This document shows, piece by piece, positions 32,440 to 44,620 of a stretch of DNA of 64,000 nt (the stretch's first letter is position 1; the number at the start of each line of letters is the position of its first letter). The notes below the pieces were generated by a model, which was given only the letters and a program-made list of their open reading frames with translations, ran no database searches and was not told where the DNA came from. Where the stretch lies: positions 72,202,643 through 72,266,642 of the forward strand of contig OX377202.1 in NCBI GenBank assembly GCA_947396885.1, read 5' to 3'. The translations under genes were made by a program, and so were the position numbers. Origin of the DNA: Heligmosomoides polygyrus polygyrus. Taxonomy: Eukaryota; Nematoda; Chromadorea; Rhabditida; Heligmosomidae.

Positions 32440-34470
32440 TTGGACATGTCACCGACGTCGTTAATCAGGTGCCGGGTACAGAAGAGGTGTCGCCGATGTC
32501 GCGAAAGGCCTGTCCGGATTCAGACGACGTGTCACCGATGTGGCGCCTGGGGTTCCGGATTCACACGACGTGTCAGCGATGTCGCGCAAAGCACGTCCGG
32601 CTTGAGAAGACATGTCACCGACGTCGTTCACCAGGTGCCCGGGTTCAGAAGAGGTGTCATCAATGTCGCGCCAGGGTTCCGGATTCACACGACGTGTTAC
32701 CAGTGAAGGTGGGACCGGTGAGCGCGGGGGGGGGGGGAGGGGGTGGGGAGTGGTCCAGTGAAGGTGGGACCGGTGAGGAAGGGGAGGGTCCAGTGAAGGG
32801 GGACCGATAGAAGGTTGACCAGTAAAGAAGGCCCCAGGTGAAGGGGGGACCGATGAAGAGGGAGGGGTCCGGTGAAAGGGGACCGATAGAAAGTCGATCA
32901 GTGAAGAGGGGACCAGGTGAAGGGGGAGGGGTCCAATGAAGGGGGACCGGTGAGGAAGGGACCACTAATGGAGACCGGTGAAGGGGGAGGGGTCCAGTGA
33001 AGGGAGACCGATGAGGAAGGGACCAGTAATGGGGACCGGTGAAGGGGGAGGGGTCCAGTGAAGGGTAGAGGGTTGACCAGTGAAGAGGGAACCAGGTGAA
33101 GGGGGACCGATGAGGAAGGGAACAGTAATGGGGACCGGTGAAGGGGGAGGGGTCCAGTGAAGGGGGACCGGTAGAAGGTTGGCCAGTGAGAGGGAACCAG
33201 GTGAAGGGGGAGGCCAATGAAAGGAGACCGGTGAGGAAGGGACCACTAATGGGGACCGGTGAAGGGGGAGGGGTCCAGTGAAGGGTAGAGGGTTGACCAG
33301 TGAAGAGGGACCGATGAGGAAGGTACCAGTTATGGGGATCGATGAAGGAGAGGGGACAAGTGAAGAAGGGACAGTAAAAGGAGGTCCAGTGAAGGTGGGA
33401 GCAGTAGTAGGGAGCAACGATGGGGGGGGGAAGGGGAGACCAGTGAAGAGTGAACCGGAAAAGGACTCACAATAAAGGGGAAAAAGTGAAGAGGGACCAG
33501 TAATGGGAGACCAGTGAGGGTGGGACCGGTGAAGGAGGGAGAGGGGTCCAGAGAAGGGGGACCTATAAAGAGTTGACCAATAATGGGGAGAGCAGTGAAG
33601 GTGGGACCAGTAATGGGAGCGGTGAACTACCAGTCAAGAGGGGATCAGTAAGAGAGCCAATGAAGGGAAGACCATTTAAGAGAGTTCAGTAAAGGGTCCA
33701 GTATAGAACCATTGAAGGGCGACCAGTAAAGGAGACTAGTTAAGGGGATCAGCGAAAGAGACCAATGAAGGGGCCAGTATTTTCTCTCAGTGTCGTTCAA
33801 CGTGGCGTCAGAAGACGTGCTACAGACGTCGTGCCACATGTGTCAGAGTGCAAAAGACGTGTCGTAGGCGTCGTGACATATGCGTCCGGACTCAGCAAAT
33901 GTGTCACAGACGTTATCCAATGTGCATCCGGATTCAAAACACGTGCCACAGGTAAGACTTTGCACGGCATCCGTGAGATTTTCAGATGACCTTTTAAAGG
34001 CTTCATGCAACAACGAGTGTGTTCGTACTTGATTCTCACTTCCGCTTTCTGCCGGCACACGGGTGGAGTGGGTGGGGGGGGGGTAGGGAGAATGAGTAAA
34101 GGAATCGTAGTAATGTTATTCCCGTCGGACTGTGAACTGCATCGGGGGTCTACCAATACCAATTGATTTCATTTGTGTTTCCGCCGAAATAAGCACTTTG
34201 GATTAAGGCTCCCTATCTGTTCCTCGCCATGTACGCCACGAGTACTTCAGAGGATGAATCGTGTACGCGCGATAGAGGGCGGATAGGCCCCACAGGAGCA
34301 GTTTTGAACTTCTGATCTACCGTATCCCGCTATGACCAGTTTTTTTGCTCTAGTGAATGAAAAAAGGCCTAAAGAGGAAAAGAAGACGATTGTGGTGTTC
34401 TATTCTCGGGTTTGGGGGACGAAGCCCCCAACTAGATGTTTGGCGGCCAGTAGGCCGCTGGACGTCTGGT
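32440..34470 (-). repeat. M element copy a: two-part minisatellite element
   Basis: Read on the minus strand: a head (34470 to 34000) with 'gggggcttcgtcccccaaac' and a C-rich block; array A (33960-33790), units of roughly 45-50 bp on a 'cacgacgtctgtggcacgtc' theme; a conserved junction GTTGAACGA..TGAGAGAAAATAC (about 33780-33810); array B (33780-32705), over 1 kb of (ggtccc..tcactgg) units; and array A again (32700-32440). The same order occurs at 42235-43015 and 55775-57485. Proline-rich frames across array B are artefacts. Confidence 0.8.
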
Positions 34471-34589
34471 TAGACTATAAGAGGGTGGTGCTTAACCTCA
34501 GAGGTTTGCATCTGCCTCAGGTGCAGAGTTTGGAAAAGCTGCAAGAGAACCACTTGACTATAAGAGGCCATATACTTTATACTATACAG

Positions 34590-34738
34590 AAATTTGGCAC
34601 TGGTAGCGCCGGTACTCGCATCCTGGTTCAGATTTCCTGCTCAACCCAAACAAGCTCCCCAGCCCTTCTGGGTCGGTGATATGAAACGAAATACTTGTAT
34701 GGGAAAGATATAGTGCTAACTTGTTCATTGGCTGGCTA
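34590..34738 (+). repeat. SINE1 copy d, partial
   Basis: 'ctggttcagatttcctgc', 'tctgggtcggtgata' and 'aacttgttcattggctggct' match the middle of SINE1; the tail half is missing. Confidence 0.65.
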
Positions 34739-34839
34739 AACCCTCGACTTCGTGCCTGTGAGTCGCGCACTTTATACGCTAGGTTATGGGACCATGTCGC
34801 GGGGCGAAGTAAATTCCTCACCGGGAGAGGCACCCCTGT

Positions 34840-36960
34840 ATCACTTGTACCACCCGCCGTCCTGTTGATCATCGACTTGATCGAGCGTGCGCCAGCAGCG
34901 TCTTCATTTGTCTCTGTCGCGTGTCACAGTGCTCCAATGGATCCGCCTCGTTCGAGGGACACGAAGAGCGTCATATCGTTCTTTCAGGACTTTCACGAAG
35001 AAGACCAACGCGTTGGTGTTCTCTTGACATATCGCGGAATCCAGTCGATGACAGCCTCCCGTCCAGTGGGTGTCTGCAAAGCGCATTACGTGGCCGGCCC
35101 ACCTAATTTTCGACGAATTGGCTCATGCAACAGCGTCTCTGATCTTTAAACGTCGACGAACTCGGAACTTCGAAGGCCTTCTCTCATTTGTGTGAGTCGT
35201 GTTACTCCGAGCATCGTCCTCTCGATTCCATGCTGCGCGACGCGCGTGTTCATCCTGCTTTCGTATAGCCCAGGTCCCTGAAGCGTATGTTAGGGCAGGA
35301 AGAACAGTGGAGTCGAATAGGTGGGCACAGAGTCGGACGTTCTTCGTCTTCTTCGCGACTTCTTCGACGCTCTTGAAAGCTCCCCAAGCCGCTCGTTTCC
35401 TCCTGCTCAGCTCTGGTGCTAATTCGTTGGCCATACTGACTTCGCGTCCCAGATACACGTAGCTGGAGCACTCGGAGGCGATCGTCCCGTTGAGGAATGG
35501 AGCATCAGAAGTTCGTCCGTTCCTCATGAACATCGTCTTTGTAAGATTCAGCTGCAAACCAACATTCCTACATACACAATCGAAGTCGCCCAGCATTCGC
35601 TCCGCCTGGCTGGAGCTCGATGTTATGAGCACAATGGCGTCAACGAAGCGAAGATTTTACCGTCGACCTTCACTCCCTTGTGTTCCCATTCTAGATCGCG
35701 CATCACGTTTTTGAGGGTAGCGCTGAAGAGCTTCGTGGGTATGGTATCCTCTTGCCAAACCACTCTCTTCACGTTGACGACGACGTCGTTGTAGAATGGT
35801 GAGAGATCCTGGTCCACTCGAAGGACTCTGCTATACTGAGTAGGAACGCTCTGAGTGAGCAAGGCTTCGACGTCCGCTTCAGTTTCGAAGGAGACGAATG
35901 CCTTCTTCAGGTTGATGAATGTAATGGTTTTTACTCTCGCGACACTTCAATGAGCTTCGTAATGGTGTGCAATGGTCGATCGTGCCGAATCCTCTCCAAA
36001 ATCCTGTTTGTTCGCATGCTGTGCTGCGTCCAGCGTTCTGCTAATCCTATTCAGGATTACACGAGTGAACAGTTTGTAGACTACGGACACCAGGTAGAAC
36101 GGGCGATGGTTGCCAATGTCGTGCACATCTACCTTCTTGTACAGCAAGACGGTCTTGCTGGTCCTCCACTGAGATGGAACCTTGCACTCCGACAGGTAGC
36201 GCGTGAAGAGCCGCGCTAGGGTGTTGATCAGCATTGGCGGGAGGTTCTTCAGGTGTTCGGGGCTGACTTCGTCTGGGCCGGTTGTAGTTCGATTCTCCCC
36301 GACGAGATGTGTGTTGGATCTCGGGAACAGAGGGGACACGTATCCACCCTGCGGAAGATGGCGTGGGGGTAGATTGACGTGGCTATCGAAGAGATCGGAG
36401 TAGAAGTCGTGGATGTCCTTCTCCACTGTCCTTCTGGAAGAGGAAACGGTTCCATAAGGACGTCGGAGAGCGGTCATTTGGTCTTGAAGTTGGCGAAGTC
36501 TCGGCGGGCATTGCGTATGCTCAACCCTGCCTCTGCAGCCAACAATTCCGCCCTTCTCTCCTTAAGATCCTCCTTTATTTTTTGCAAGCTTGGACGTCAG
36601 TTGGTAGCTGCTTGACGCTCGTGCTGCTCTACGCTGGCATACCAGCTCGAAAGTTTCCGGAGACAGACGCCTCTTGATGTCCTTCAGGCTCTCGGCCCCC
36701 TTAGCACTATCGCGGAGATGTGCACGAAACGGTCGTATTCTTCGTCATTGTCATACATGACGGCATACGGGAGACTCCCAAAGGCCGACAAGTGTAGAGG
36801 TCCCTGCTGATGGTCGCTCTGGGGCTGAGAACACACGCCAAAATCCTTGACGTCAGTGATGCTACACTAGTGTAGTCCACCTTCAAATGATGTTGATGGC
36901 CGTTATGGGGTTGAACCAAGCCAGTCTCGATCCCGCCTCCTCTGCTTCTTGCGTAGACTG
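34840..36960 (-). mobile_element. RTE-type LINE, 5'-truncated and decayed (copy 1)
   Basis: Minus-strand coding remains in order: the endonuclease-RT linker (36960-36480), RT fingers and palm (36477-35947: TGPDEVSPEHLKN, then KTVLLYKK, then GNHRPFYLVSVVYKLF), palm and thumb (35862-35623, and 35632-35123 with QAERMLGDFDCVC, NLTKTMFMRN), and the C-terminal domain (35123-34840, KIRDAVA, then RWAGHVMRF-like). Stops and frameshifts separate the blocks. The catalytic FADD box reads FVDA. An RTE copies its RNA into nicked chromosomal DNA; this one cannot. Confidence 0.85.
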
Positions 36961-37119
36961 TCTACCGCGAATACAGGTTTAATCACGGGTCTTGTTATAA
37001 CCATCATCCAGCAATCGATCGAGTTCACCTTGTTGCGCTAAACTGCAATGCCTTTACAACTCGGGTTCTGAGAAGAAACACTGGACAAGCTGAAGGATTC
37101 GGCATAAATCTTAAAATAG
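36961..37119. other. Spacer
   Basis: Nothing recognised between the RTE and SINE1 copy e. Confidence 0.3.
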
Positions 37120-37385
37120 ATGAAAAACAAAGCATGGAGTTATTCAATCCCCTTTGGGATGCGCCACGCATTCTACTTCTACGGGATTTCGTGGAGCGTA
37201 TTTGGCCATAGAATGACTTGCAGTGGCCAGCCGATGAACGAGTCAGCGCTTTATCCTTCCCAGACAAGTCTGGTACCAATTCATCGACCAGGAGGTGGGG
37301 AAGTTTTGGTTGGCCTGGGTAGAACTCCGAACCAGCAGCCTGGTTTCGGGTACAGGCGACAGCCGCTACCTCTTCGCATAAATTT
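37120..37385 (-). repeat. SINE1 copy e, diverged
   Basis: 'cttttgggatgcgcca'-like tail region, 'ttctacttctacgggatttc', 'tgacttgcagtggccagccg' and 'cagacaagtctggtaccaat' match the family; several small deletions. Confidence 0.8.
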
Positions 37386-38632
37386 TATTTTCCAATAATT
37401 TGATTAGTTTTGCGGCTTGGCTGTTTTGTGGAGTCAAAACTGCTCTCTTAGGGAGAAGATCACATCCAGTTTTTGGTGGATTACCAATGGGTGGCTTTAC
37501 TATTCAGTGGAACAAAGGTTTATTCTCACGATTTTATAGTAGAACCCCCAATAGTGGTACACGCATCGTATATATACACAGTTTCTGTAGGCGTAGCCAC
37601 GATATTGCGACATTGTGGTCGTAATCGGTATCATAAGTGTAAACCTAAAAGACGGTGCCGCACTCGAGCACCGCGGGAGATTACGTTGATGAGTGTCTAC
37701 TTACGATATCGCTAGGTTATGCCTGTGGAAGGTATTCAATAGTGCTTATCTTATATTGCTCACCTAATCGTAAGTACCTTAAGTCTTATCATTCAAATCG
37801 AGATGTCCTATATTATAATACAAAAGTATTATATTACAGTAGTACATTAATATGTCTGGACATAGATCTAGTTGGGTATCCACAACACAGTTATTCTTGG
37901 CTACGACAATGTATTTAATGTACTTAAGCACTACGTGGTCTACTTACCAAGGAATGCTTTCCATGGAACTTCTGGCAGAGATCTGTGCCATGCCTTGTGA
38001 AAGATCTTTAAACGCTAATTACAAATTTAGGGGCCAAATTTGCTAGATTGATCTCCTAAGCGAGTATTGGCCAGTGAAAATTGGCGCTGTCGACTGCACG
38101 TCGCGTGAAGCGTTGGGAGAGCGTTGCGCAATCAGTGCACCAGCTGGAACGGCGGCGGGGCGGGGGAGCCGGATTTTCACACCAGAAAGGTCTCCGCCCG
38201 TTGAGTTCCCCCTCCGCCCCCTTTTGCCCCGCCCATTTGGACCAGTTGACGGCGCACACTGCCTGTATTAATTAGATGTCGCAAAGTGGAACATTTCCCT
38301 TCTCCCTGCAACTAATGCTGCCGCAAGATTAACGAGCTCTGCAGCTACTACTACGACTACTATCCTGCTAATATATTACTTCGACTACTAATGCAACGCC
38401 ATTGTGAGCGTATGAAAAAACGGTAAGTTAGAAACCGCTTCCTAAAAGCAACATATCCTGGTTGTGCAAGCTTTCATAATCGGTTCTCCATATCCACTGC
38501 ATTCGTTTGCCATTTCACTGAGGATTCTGTGCATATTTGACTGCACAGATCTTTTTTGATAAACAAAACGATGCAGAAGTATTTGTCTTATGAAGAGATC
38601 CACTACATTGCTACCTATTTATTAGACATTGG
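37386..38632. other. Spacer with a GC-rich island
   Basis: 37400-38050 has several open frames on the plus strand that overlap without splice support, and no family is recognised. 38100-38250 is GC-rich ('cggcggggcgggggagc') and may be a degraded MITE. Confidence 0.3.
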
Positions 38633-38870
38633 ATCCGACACCGATTTTCCGGATAATCGGATGATTCGGATAGGTCATTTTTTCAAACCCCGGATCTTCG
38701 GATGATTCAGATGATGGCAATTTCGAAAACCCCGGATCTTCGGATGATTCAGATGAGGCCAAATTTAGAAACCCCGGATCTTCGGATGATTCAGATAACG
38801 CCATTTTCGGCCGAGCCGGATTTCGGATATCCGATTCGGATACAACCGGATAAGTGATATAATAGGGGCC
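38633..38870 (+). repeat. Element S copy 1, with three 42 bp units
   Basis: Three tandem units of about 42 bp ('ccccggatcttcggatgatt', then 'cagatga..caattt') lie between 'ggatccgacaccgattttcc' and 'gccggatttcggatatccg'. A copy in the same orientation lies at 40878-41125, on the other side of R1 copy b. Confidence 0.8.
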
Positions 38871-39248
38871 CGCAACCTCTTCAAAACGGAACACATCAGT
38901 AACTCTGCGTTTATTTCCTTGACCAATTGAAGTCACGAGCGCGCAAAGCAGCTTGGAGCGCCTCACCTTGAATTAAGTGTTTATATGCCCTATTAGCAAG
39001 GCACCTGAATGCCCAGTTACATTATATCTGGCCTAGCTTAGTTCACCAATGGAGTGGAACACGCCAGCGCTACGGGAGGAGGGGAGCCCTCCGCAGAGCT
39101 ATTTTGCGCTTCCAGAACAAACAAAAAACAGCTTTGGGACCCCAAAGAGCCAATACCAACTCAATGATGAGTTGGGGATGCACAGCGAAGTCTTGTAAAG
39201 GACAATAATGAAACGATTCCGAAACGCCCCGCATGAAATTTCTCGTGC
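38871..39248. other. Spacer
   Basis: No gene or TE family recognised between element S and R1 copy b. Confidence 0.3.
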
Positions 39249-40790
39249 TCTGAAAAGGGAAGAGTCTGAAGCGTATGTCTGAACGGAGAGAGCGAGTCAT
39301 CCCACCATATATAGGAATAATCGCCACTCTTCAATTAGTTTAAAAATGTGTTTCTTTTTTCGATAAGCCCGAGGAGTAGAGGATCCTTGAAGTTACAGTG
39401 GAATCGGCGCCTCGCGAGTTCGGGAGTCTTGTACGCCCGCAATGCCGCCGCCGGGAAGCGGCTCGTAGCGCAGTAGATAGCGACGTTGCTCCATGAGAGG
39501 GAGGTAGAGGGCTCTACTTTCTGCGCTGCTGCATCTTTGCATTCCAACTTATTGTTTGATTTGAGCGATTCTGACATCTGCACCATTTTAGATGTTTGCT
39601 GTGCAGTGTTTCCAGATGCATGCCGTAAGTGCAATTTTGTTGCCACTTGTTTATTACTGACCGGTTTTTTAACCAAAACTCAATTGGAAAGCTGTTCAAC
39701 ATAACGATGAATGAACGCTTAACATCAGTGATACACAGACACAAAGTGCATGGAACATAAGCACTGGTCACAATACGAGCAGCGCATAAAGGCTACTGGC
39801 TCCTCACAGTTTGCTTCCATATATGGACAAATGAGATCGGCTCCATAGGCGAAATCCAACTGAAGACGTTTCCTTTCCTCTGAAACAAGAGTTCCAGCCG
39901 AAAACGTTATCATATGATCACTGCTTGTCAGCCTTTCCACGTCTATCAGTTCATTTTGCGGATCCCAACCTTCTTCTGGTTTTTCACCACTTCTAGCCGT
40001 TCGCCTTCATTAACTTCAAGTTGACGTGCTTCGAAGTCCTTGGGTATGCTAGCCATCCGTTCGGTCAGGTTGGTGTTATTCCCATGAAGGCTGCTTATCT
40101 AAAGGTGGACTACACTTCAGCGTGAGCAAGTGGACCACTCGAGCATCGGCGACTTTGTTGGTGTTAGGTTTTAGAGAACCTCCAGCAGACCTCTGATTTC
40201 CATATGACAGGCAAAGATGAGAGAAAGAGTGTATTGATGCCGTTTAGGTCAAATTCCGGGATCCACAGACTTTCTCGTTTTAACCACATGTGACCTCACA
40301 TCATGGTCTTCTTTGAAAATCCGAGCCGGATGGATAGCCTGCAGCATTTATACCCTGCCCATTGTGTCCAGTGCTGCTTCATGCACGTCGTACCTGAGTA
40401 TCACTGGTGTTGAATATTTATGCAGTATCATGTTGAGTACCACAGCGTGAAGCTGGAAATACGCAGAAAACATCTGAAAATGGTATAGACGTCAGAATCC
40501 CTCAAATCTCAACCAATCATTCAAAAAGCAGGAATGCAGCAGCGCATGAGGATCGAAACCCCGACCTTCCCCATGAAGCATCGTCACTACCCATTGCGCT
40601 CCGAGCTGAAGACCCCAAACTCGGGATGCGCCGTATTCCACTGTGACTTCAAGAACCCCCACTCCTTGGGTTTAACGATTTGGCAAAAATGTAACACATT
40701 TTGTGCTAATTGAGGGGTGGCGATTATCCCTATTTAATAGGATGACTCCCTCTCCCCGTTCAGATGTACGCTATCAGACCCCTCCCTTGT
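39249..40790. mobile_element. R1 foldback element, copy b, carrying a gene fragment
   Basis: The left arm (39249-39710) and right arm (40545-40790) are inverted copies: 'gaagcgtatgtctgaacgg', '..agcgagtcatcc', 'aaaatgtgttt' and the tRNA-like part. The right end reads ACAAGGGAGGGGTCTGA on the minus strand. The interior holds a minus-strand coding relic (39723-40190) with its upstream sequence (40190-40330). It has the same architecture as copies c and d. Confidence 0.8.
39723..40190 (-). pseudogene. Captured gene fragment (AN1-like zinc-finger family), copy b, the longest copy
   Basis: Minus-strand order: ARVVHLLTLKCSPPLD (40150-40090), an acidic middle (VNEGERLEVV, about 40010) and a 71-codon open end (39940-39725) with SAGTLVSEERKRLQLDF, then a Cys/His cluster: C-x6-C-x8-C-x2-C-x4-C-x2-H-x5-H. 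The last part (C-x2-C-x4-C-x2-H-x5-H) has the spacing of AN1-type zinc fingers, though the second half of a full AN1 domain is not complete. Frameshifts and stops between 40080 and 39940 break it. The parent gene is not in this window. Confidence 0.6.
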
Positions 40791-40877
40791 GAGGGAATTC
40801 CCGCCAAATGATTGCAAATGTGCCCGAAAAAGTCAGATTATTAATGGCACAGAGTTTGCCAGCAAGACGCGCTAACC

Positions 40878-41125
40878 TCCTATTATCCGATTTTTATCCG
40901 ATTTTATCCGAATCATTGCGTTTTTCAAAACCCCGGATCTTCGGATGATTCAGATGAGGGCAATTTTGAAAACCCCGGATCTTCGGATGATTCAGATGAG
41001 GACAATTTTAGAAACCCCGGATCTTCGGATGATTCAGATGAGGGCAATTTTCGACCGAGCCGGATTTCGGATAATCCGAAAGCGGATAAATCCGGCCGGA
41101 TATCCGAAAATGCATGATTCGGATC
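40878..41125 (+). repeat. Element S copy 2, with three 42 bp units
   Basis: Same three units as 38682-38815, with the ends 'atccgatttttatccgattt' and 'gatatccgaaaatgcatgat', 'tcggatccca'. The ends of the two copies are complementary in part ('ggatccga' motifs), suggesting a small inverted-repeat element with an internal minisatellite. Confidence 0.75.
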
Positions 41126-42234
41126 CCATGTCTACTATTTATTATAGTTTCACCTTTTAATTGGAGCTGTGATATTTTTTTAAAGCAGCAGTGCCATGTT
41201 CAAACCTATAAAGGAGATCCATACCGGATGTCTTACTAAACTCTAAGCCCTATCCTGAAAGCAGCGAACCGTATTCCTCTGCATTTCTAATTTAGGTGTG
41301 AGCGTGCTTAACGTTCTTATTTTAGAAGTCTTTTGAACTCTTGGCGTTCTGATCATTCGGCAGCGTGCCCCTTCCCTCCACTCTAGAGTTGCTCCCAGTG
41401 CCATATTGGTCCCTCATTTAGACATTGGTCCCTGGATTGGAGTAACTGCTCGCTGGTCCTGTGCGTTCACCAGATGTCGTGACCTGTGCCGCTCCTCGCA
41501 CCTTTTACGGTCCTTCGCACCTACCATGGGCTGCCCTCAAGAGATGCTTTAGGCGCCTCTTGGCAGACGCAAGAGGCGCCAAATGCTAGGAGTCAAAGTA
41601 CTGATCTTGGAAGAAGTCCACGGTTGGAAGAAGTCCAAATAACTTGTTTGAGTAGAGCACAATTAATCAGGGGTGGGGTGATATGTGCTCAATTCTGTGA
41701 GCTGAATCCTTCGGTATCCTGCGACTCGACCTTTCGTTTCCTTCAACAGAAAAGGGAATTTCGAACAACGCGCTCAGCTCACAACAAATAGATAAAATAA
41801 TCCGTTTACCAGGAATTTAACAGTGGAGTAGATTACGGATTGCATCGGTTTATCCGCTATATGACATGTGATGAAGTTAAGCGATACCTTAATAGACCTT
41901 TTAAACAGCAAGCGACTCCCTCTACCAATCCTTAGGTTTTAGGTAGTAATGTGGGGGACTAGTTGGTCGATACTCTGCGACTTGACCTTTTGTCTGCTTA
42001 GACAGAAAGTTTTTCGGACAAAGATCCCCCACCCAGAACTGCGACAGGGCTTGCGCTGAAGCTAAAATATATTAGCAATCATTTTCAAAAGTAAACGATT
42101 CGGCTGCTTCAACAGAAATTGTTTTCCGAACTTCTTCGCCCCATAGGACGCGACAGGGTCTATGGTGAAGTTAAATGATAATTTGACGATTTTAAAGAGT
42201 AGACGACTTCCTCTACCAATTCAGCGACCTAGCG
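41126..42234. other. Spacer, nothing recognised
   Basis: A short frame at 41486-41791 contains a small hairpin ('gcgcctcttg..caagaggcgc' about 41550-41580). A loose 'gaactt..cgacagggtct' motif repeats near 42030-42160. Confidence 0.35.
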
Positions 42235-43015
42235 GCTACAAAACGACTTATCCGCTCTCTATCGTATGTAACGATTTATTCTCCGAAGTATCCATTCTTT
42301 ACGTGACGAGGAGCAGATTGTGAGAGTCTCTATCTGAACTGCTTAATCTGCAGAAACACAAATAAAATAAATCGGTATTGGTCGACCGGTCGACATCGTT
42401 TGCTGTGGGACAACAGTAATACTCTACCGATTCTGTAGTCATTTACCTTCCACTCCCCCATACCCCTCCAATACCATCTTACCAATGTACCGGCAGAGAA
42501 ACGAAGTGAGAGTAAAGCACGCGCACGCTCGTTGCGAGAAGCTAAAAGGCCTTCTGAAAATCCAAAGCATGCTGTACAAAATCTGATCTGTGGCACGTAA
42601 TCTGGATCTGAACGCACGTTATACGACGTCTGTGTTTCGTTTTCTAAATCCGAACACATGTTTCATAACGTCTGTGGCACGACGCACGTTTCACGACCTA
42701 GCCACAACGTCTATGACAGGTCTTCCGCGCCCCGACACACGTGGCACGACTTCAGTGACACGTCTTCTGCATCCCGGCACACGTGCTTCGACGTCCAACT
42801 CACGTTGGACGATATTGAGAGAAAATACCTGTCCCTTTACAGGCCCTCCTTACGATTAGTGGTCTCGCCTTTACTAGTATTATACCTTCATTGGCCTACT
42901 TTACTGGTCCTCTTTCAGTGGTCGTCCCTTCTTGGTACCTACTACTGGTCTACCTTTTATTGGTCCGCCTTTACTGGTCTCACTTTACTGGACTGGTACT
43001 CCTCACTGGCTCCCT
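42235..43015 (+). repeat. M element copy b
   Basis: Head 'ttattctccgaagtatcc', 'acttaatctgcag'-like and 'cggcagagaaacgaagtgag' matches 55990-57140. Array A (42590-42815) is followed by the junction GTTGGACGATATTGAGAGAA (42813-42832) and a short array B (42840-43015) with 'tactggtcctcttt' units. Confidence 0.8.
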
Positions 43016-43794
43016 TTTGCTGACTGAATCGCTGTAGTACGCGAGCTTTTCCCTCCGTCTTACCATCTCGACTGAAGCTGGATAATCATAAGATCTGACT
43101 AACCACACCAATATTGCCTGAACTGGATTTGTAGTGTAAGTTTCGGTTTGAGCCGTCCAAAACATGCAAATCGATTAAAACCAGGCGAACGCAGCGGAAC
43201 CTGTTCATGCTCGAGCGCTATTGCTGCCGCTCCCAACGCTCTCGTCGCCCTTATCGTTGCCGTGGTCCAAATCGCCTGCTCATAGTTGTCACGCAGAGAC
43301 CGGCGCTTTTCAAGGCCTACGTTATACTTTGCCGATAACAGCGTCGCGAAAGTATAACATAGGCCTTGAAAAGCTTTGACTTGTAATCTGCCGTCGCTGG
43401 TCAGAGAAGCTCGAAATCTGCCCACCTTCTCCAACAGCTGGGCGCACAGCTGCCTAGGGAATAGCAATCTGGCATGGCGCACTGAACCACCGACTTCGTG
43501 ATGGTCGCGCCACGACTGTTCTTATAGTAACGGTTTAAAATCGTGGTACTTAGTAAGAACGTCTTGCCCTTTTTTCCAGTAAAAAAGCGCTAATAATATG
43601 CCTACACAACCGGCATCAGCTATTTGCTCCTTGATTTTCCCACAGTTGCCGCTGTGGTCGCTCATCCCTCTGATGTTGATAGAATTATCGCTCAATGCAC
43701 TCCTCTTCTAAGGGTTATAGTCCTATAATATAGTCAGTATAATCCTATAATATATATTATAGTCCTACCATCCCCGTTCTCCAACGTTGAACCG
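43016..43794. other. Spacer with a long hairpin
   Basis: 43307-43376 folds as a near-perfect 26 bp stem ('cttttcaaggcctacgttat' against 'ataacataggccttgaaaag'). 43720-43770 is a palindromic AT run ('cctataatatatattatag'). A 127-codon minus-strand frame spans 43099-43482 but has no family resemblance. Confidence 0.4.
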
Positions 43795-44620
43795 ACATTC
43801 ACACTACGAATGCAGTGCAAGCAGCATTCTTATGGCTCGCTCGTTCATCAGTTGAGGTAGGCGAGACAGAGAGAAAGAACTCATATGGTTCCGTAACAAC
43901 CGACGGAGTGCTGAGGGAAAATCCGACCAATTTTTGGCGGACAAATTTTCACTACCCTTGGCTATTTAGTCGCGAGTATGATCACCTAATACAGTATAAG
44001 TTAAACATCTTTGATCTGTTTCCTTAATAACCTAAATTCTCTCTCTCTCTTAATAGCCTAAACTCCTTTTTAACATTCGGGTGCACAGTAGTTTTGTAGA
44101 ATGCAATACCAAGCACGGACCCACAAGCGTCGTGATGGTCCCGCAACGTCCGTTAGAAAAGTGGTACCGTAGTAAGAAAGCCGCTCCAACGACGGTAGCA
44201 ATATTGACAAATGTTTTACCTACACAAGACGTTCTTGCTACGGTACCACACTTTGTCGCTAGGACGAAGCGCCGGCAATCGCATGTGTTCCAGAAGTAAA
44301 GTAGAGGGCTTATGTGTGTTCACATTCTTTGTGGTCCCGAAACGACTGCCAAAGCACTGCAGGCAAACTCGTCCAATTCTTGCGGACAACTCGCCGCTAC
44401 CCTTGGCTATTTACTGGCGACTAAGTAGCCAAAGGTAGCGACGAGTTACCTGCCAAGAATTGGACGAGTTTTTCCACAGTACTTCGGCAGTCGTTGCGGG
44501 ACCACGTGTCGTTGCGTGAGCTCTTCTTCCCTGTCTCACCCACCACAGCTGGTGAAGAGGTTGCCATAAGAATATTGCTCGCCCTGAATTTGTAGCGTAA
44601 AGGCCCCGCAGACTTCTGCG
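43795..44620. mobile_element. Compound foldback element
   Basis: 43800-43980 is inverted at 44400-44620 ('cagttgaggtaggcgagaca' against 'gtctcacccaccacagctg'). A tighter palindrome (44330-44508, 'ccaattcttgcggacaactc', 'cgccgctacccttggctatt') nests at its right side, and a third hairpin ('gtggtaccgtagtaagaa', 44161-44250) lies in the middle. No coding content. Confidence 0.7.

Noticed and set aside
32660..33417. Long minus-strand frames rich in Pro, Thr, Phe and Gly (also 5256-5783)
   Set aside because: They come from reading the G-rich minisatellite on its complement. Period and composition follow the repeat, and there are no splice or start signals.
37400..38046. Cluster of plus-strand frames as a possible gene
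   Set aside because: Frames overlap in different phases, with no splice sites that join them into one protein and no family recognised.
38682..41055. CRISPR array suggested by evenly spaced 42 bp units
   Set aside because: Units are contiguous tandem repeats without unique spacers, and the DNA is eukaryotic.
43099..43482. 127-codon minus-strand frame as a gene
   Set aside because: It runs through a near-perfect hairpin and shows no recognisable domain. Left unannotated.
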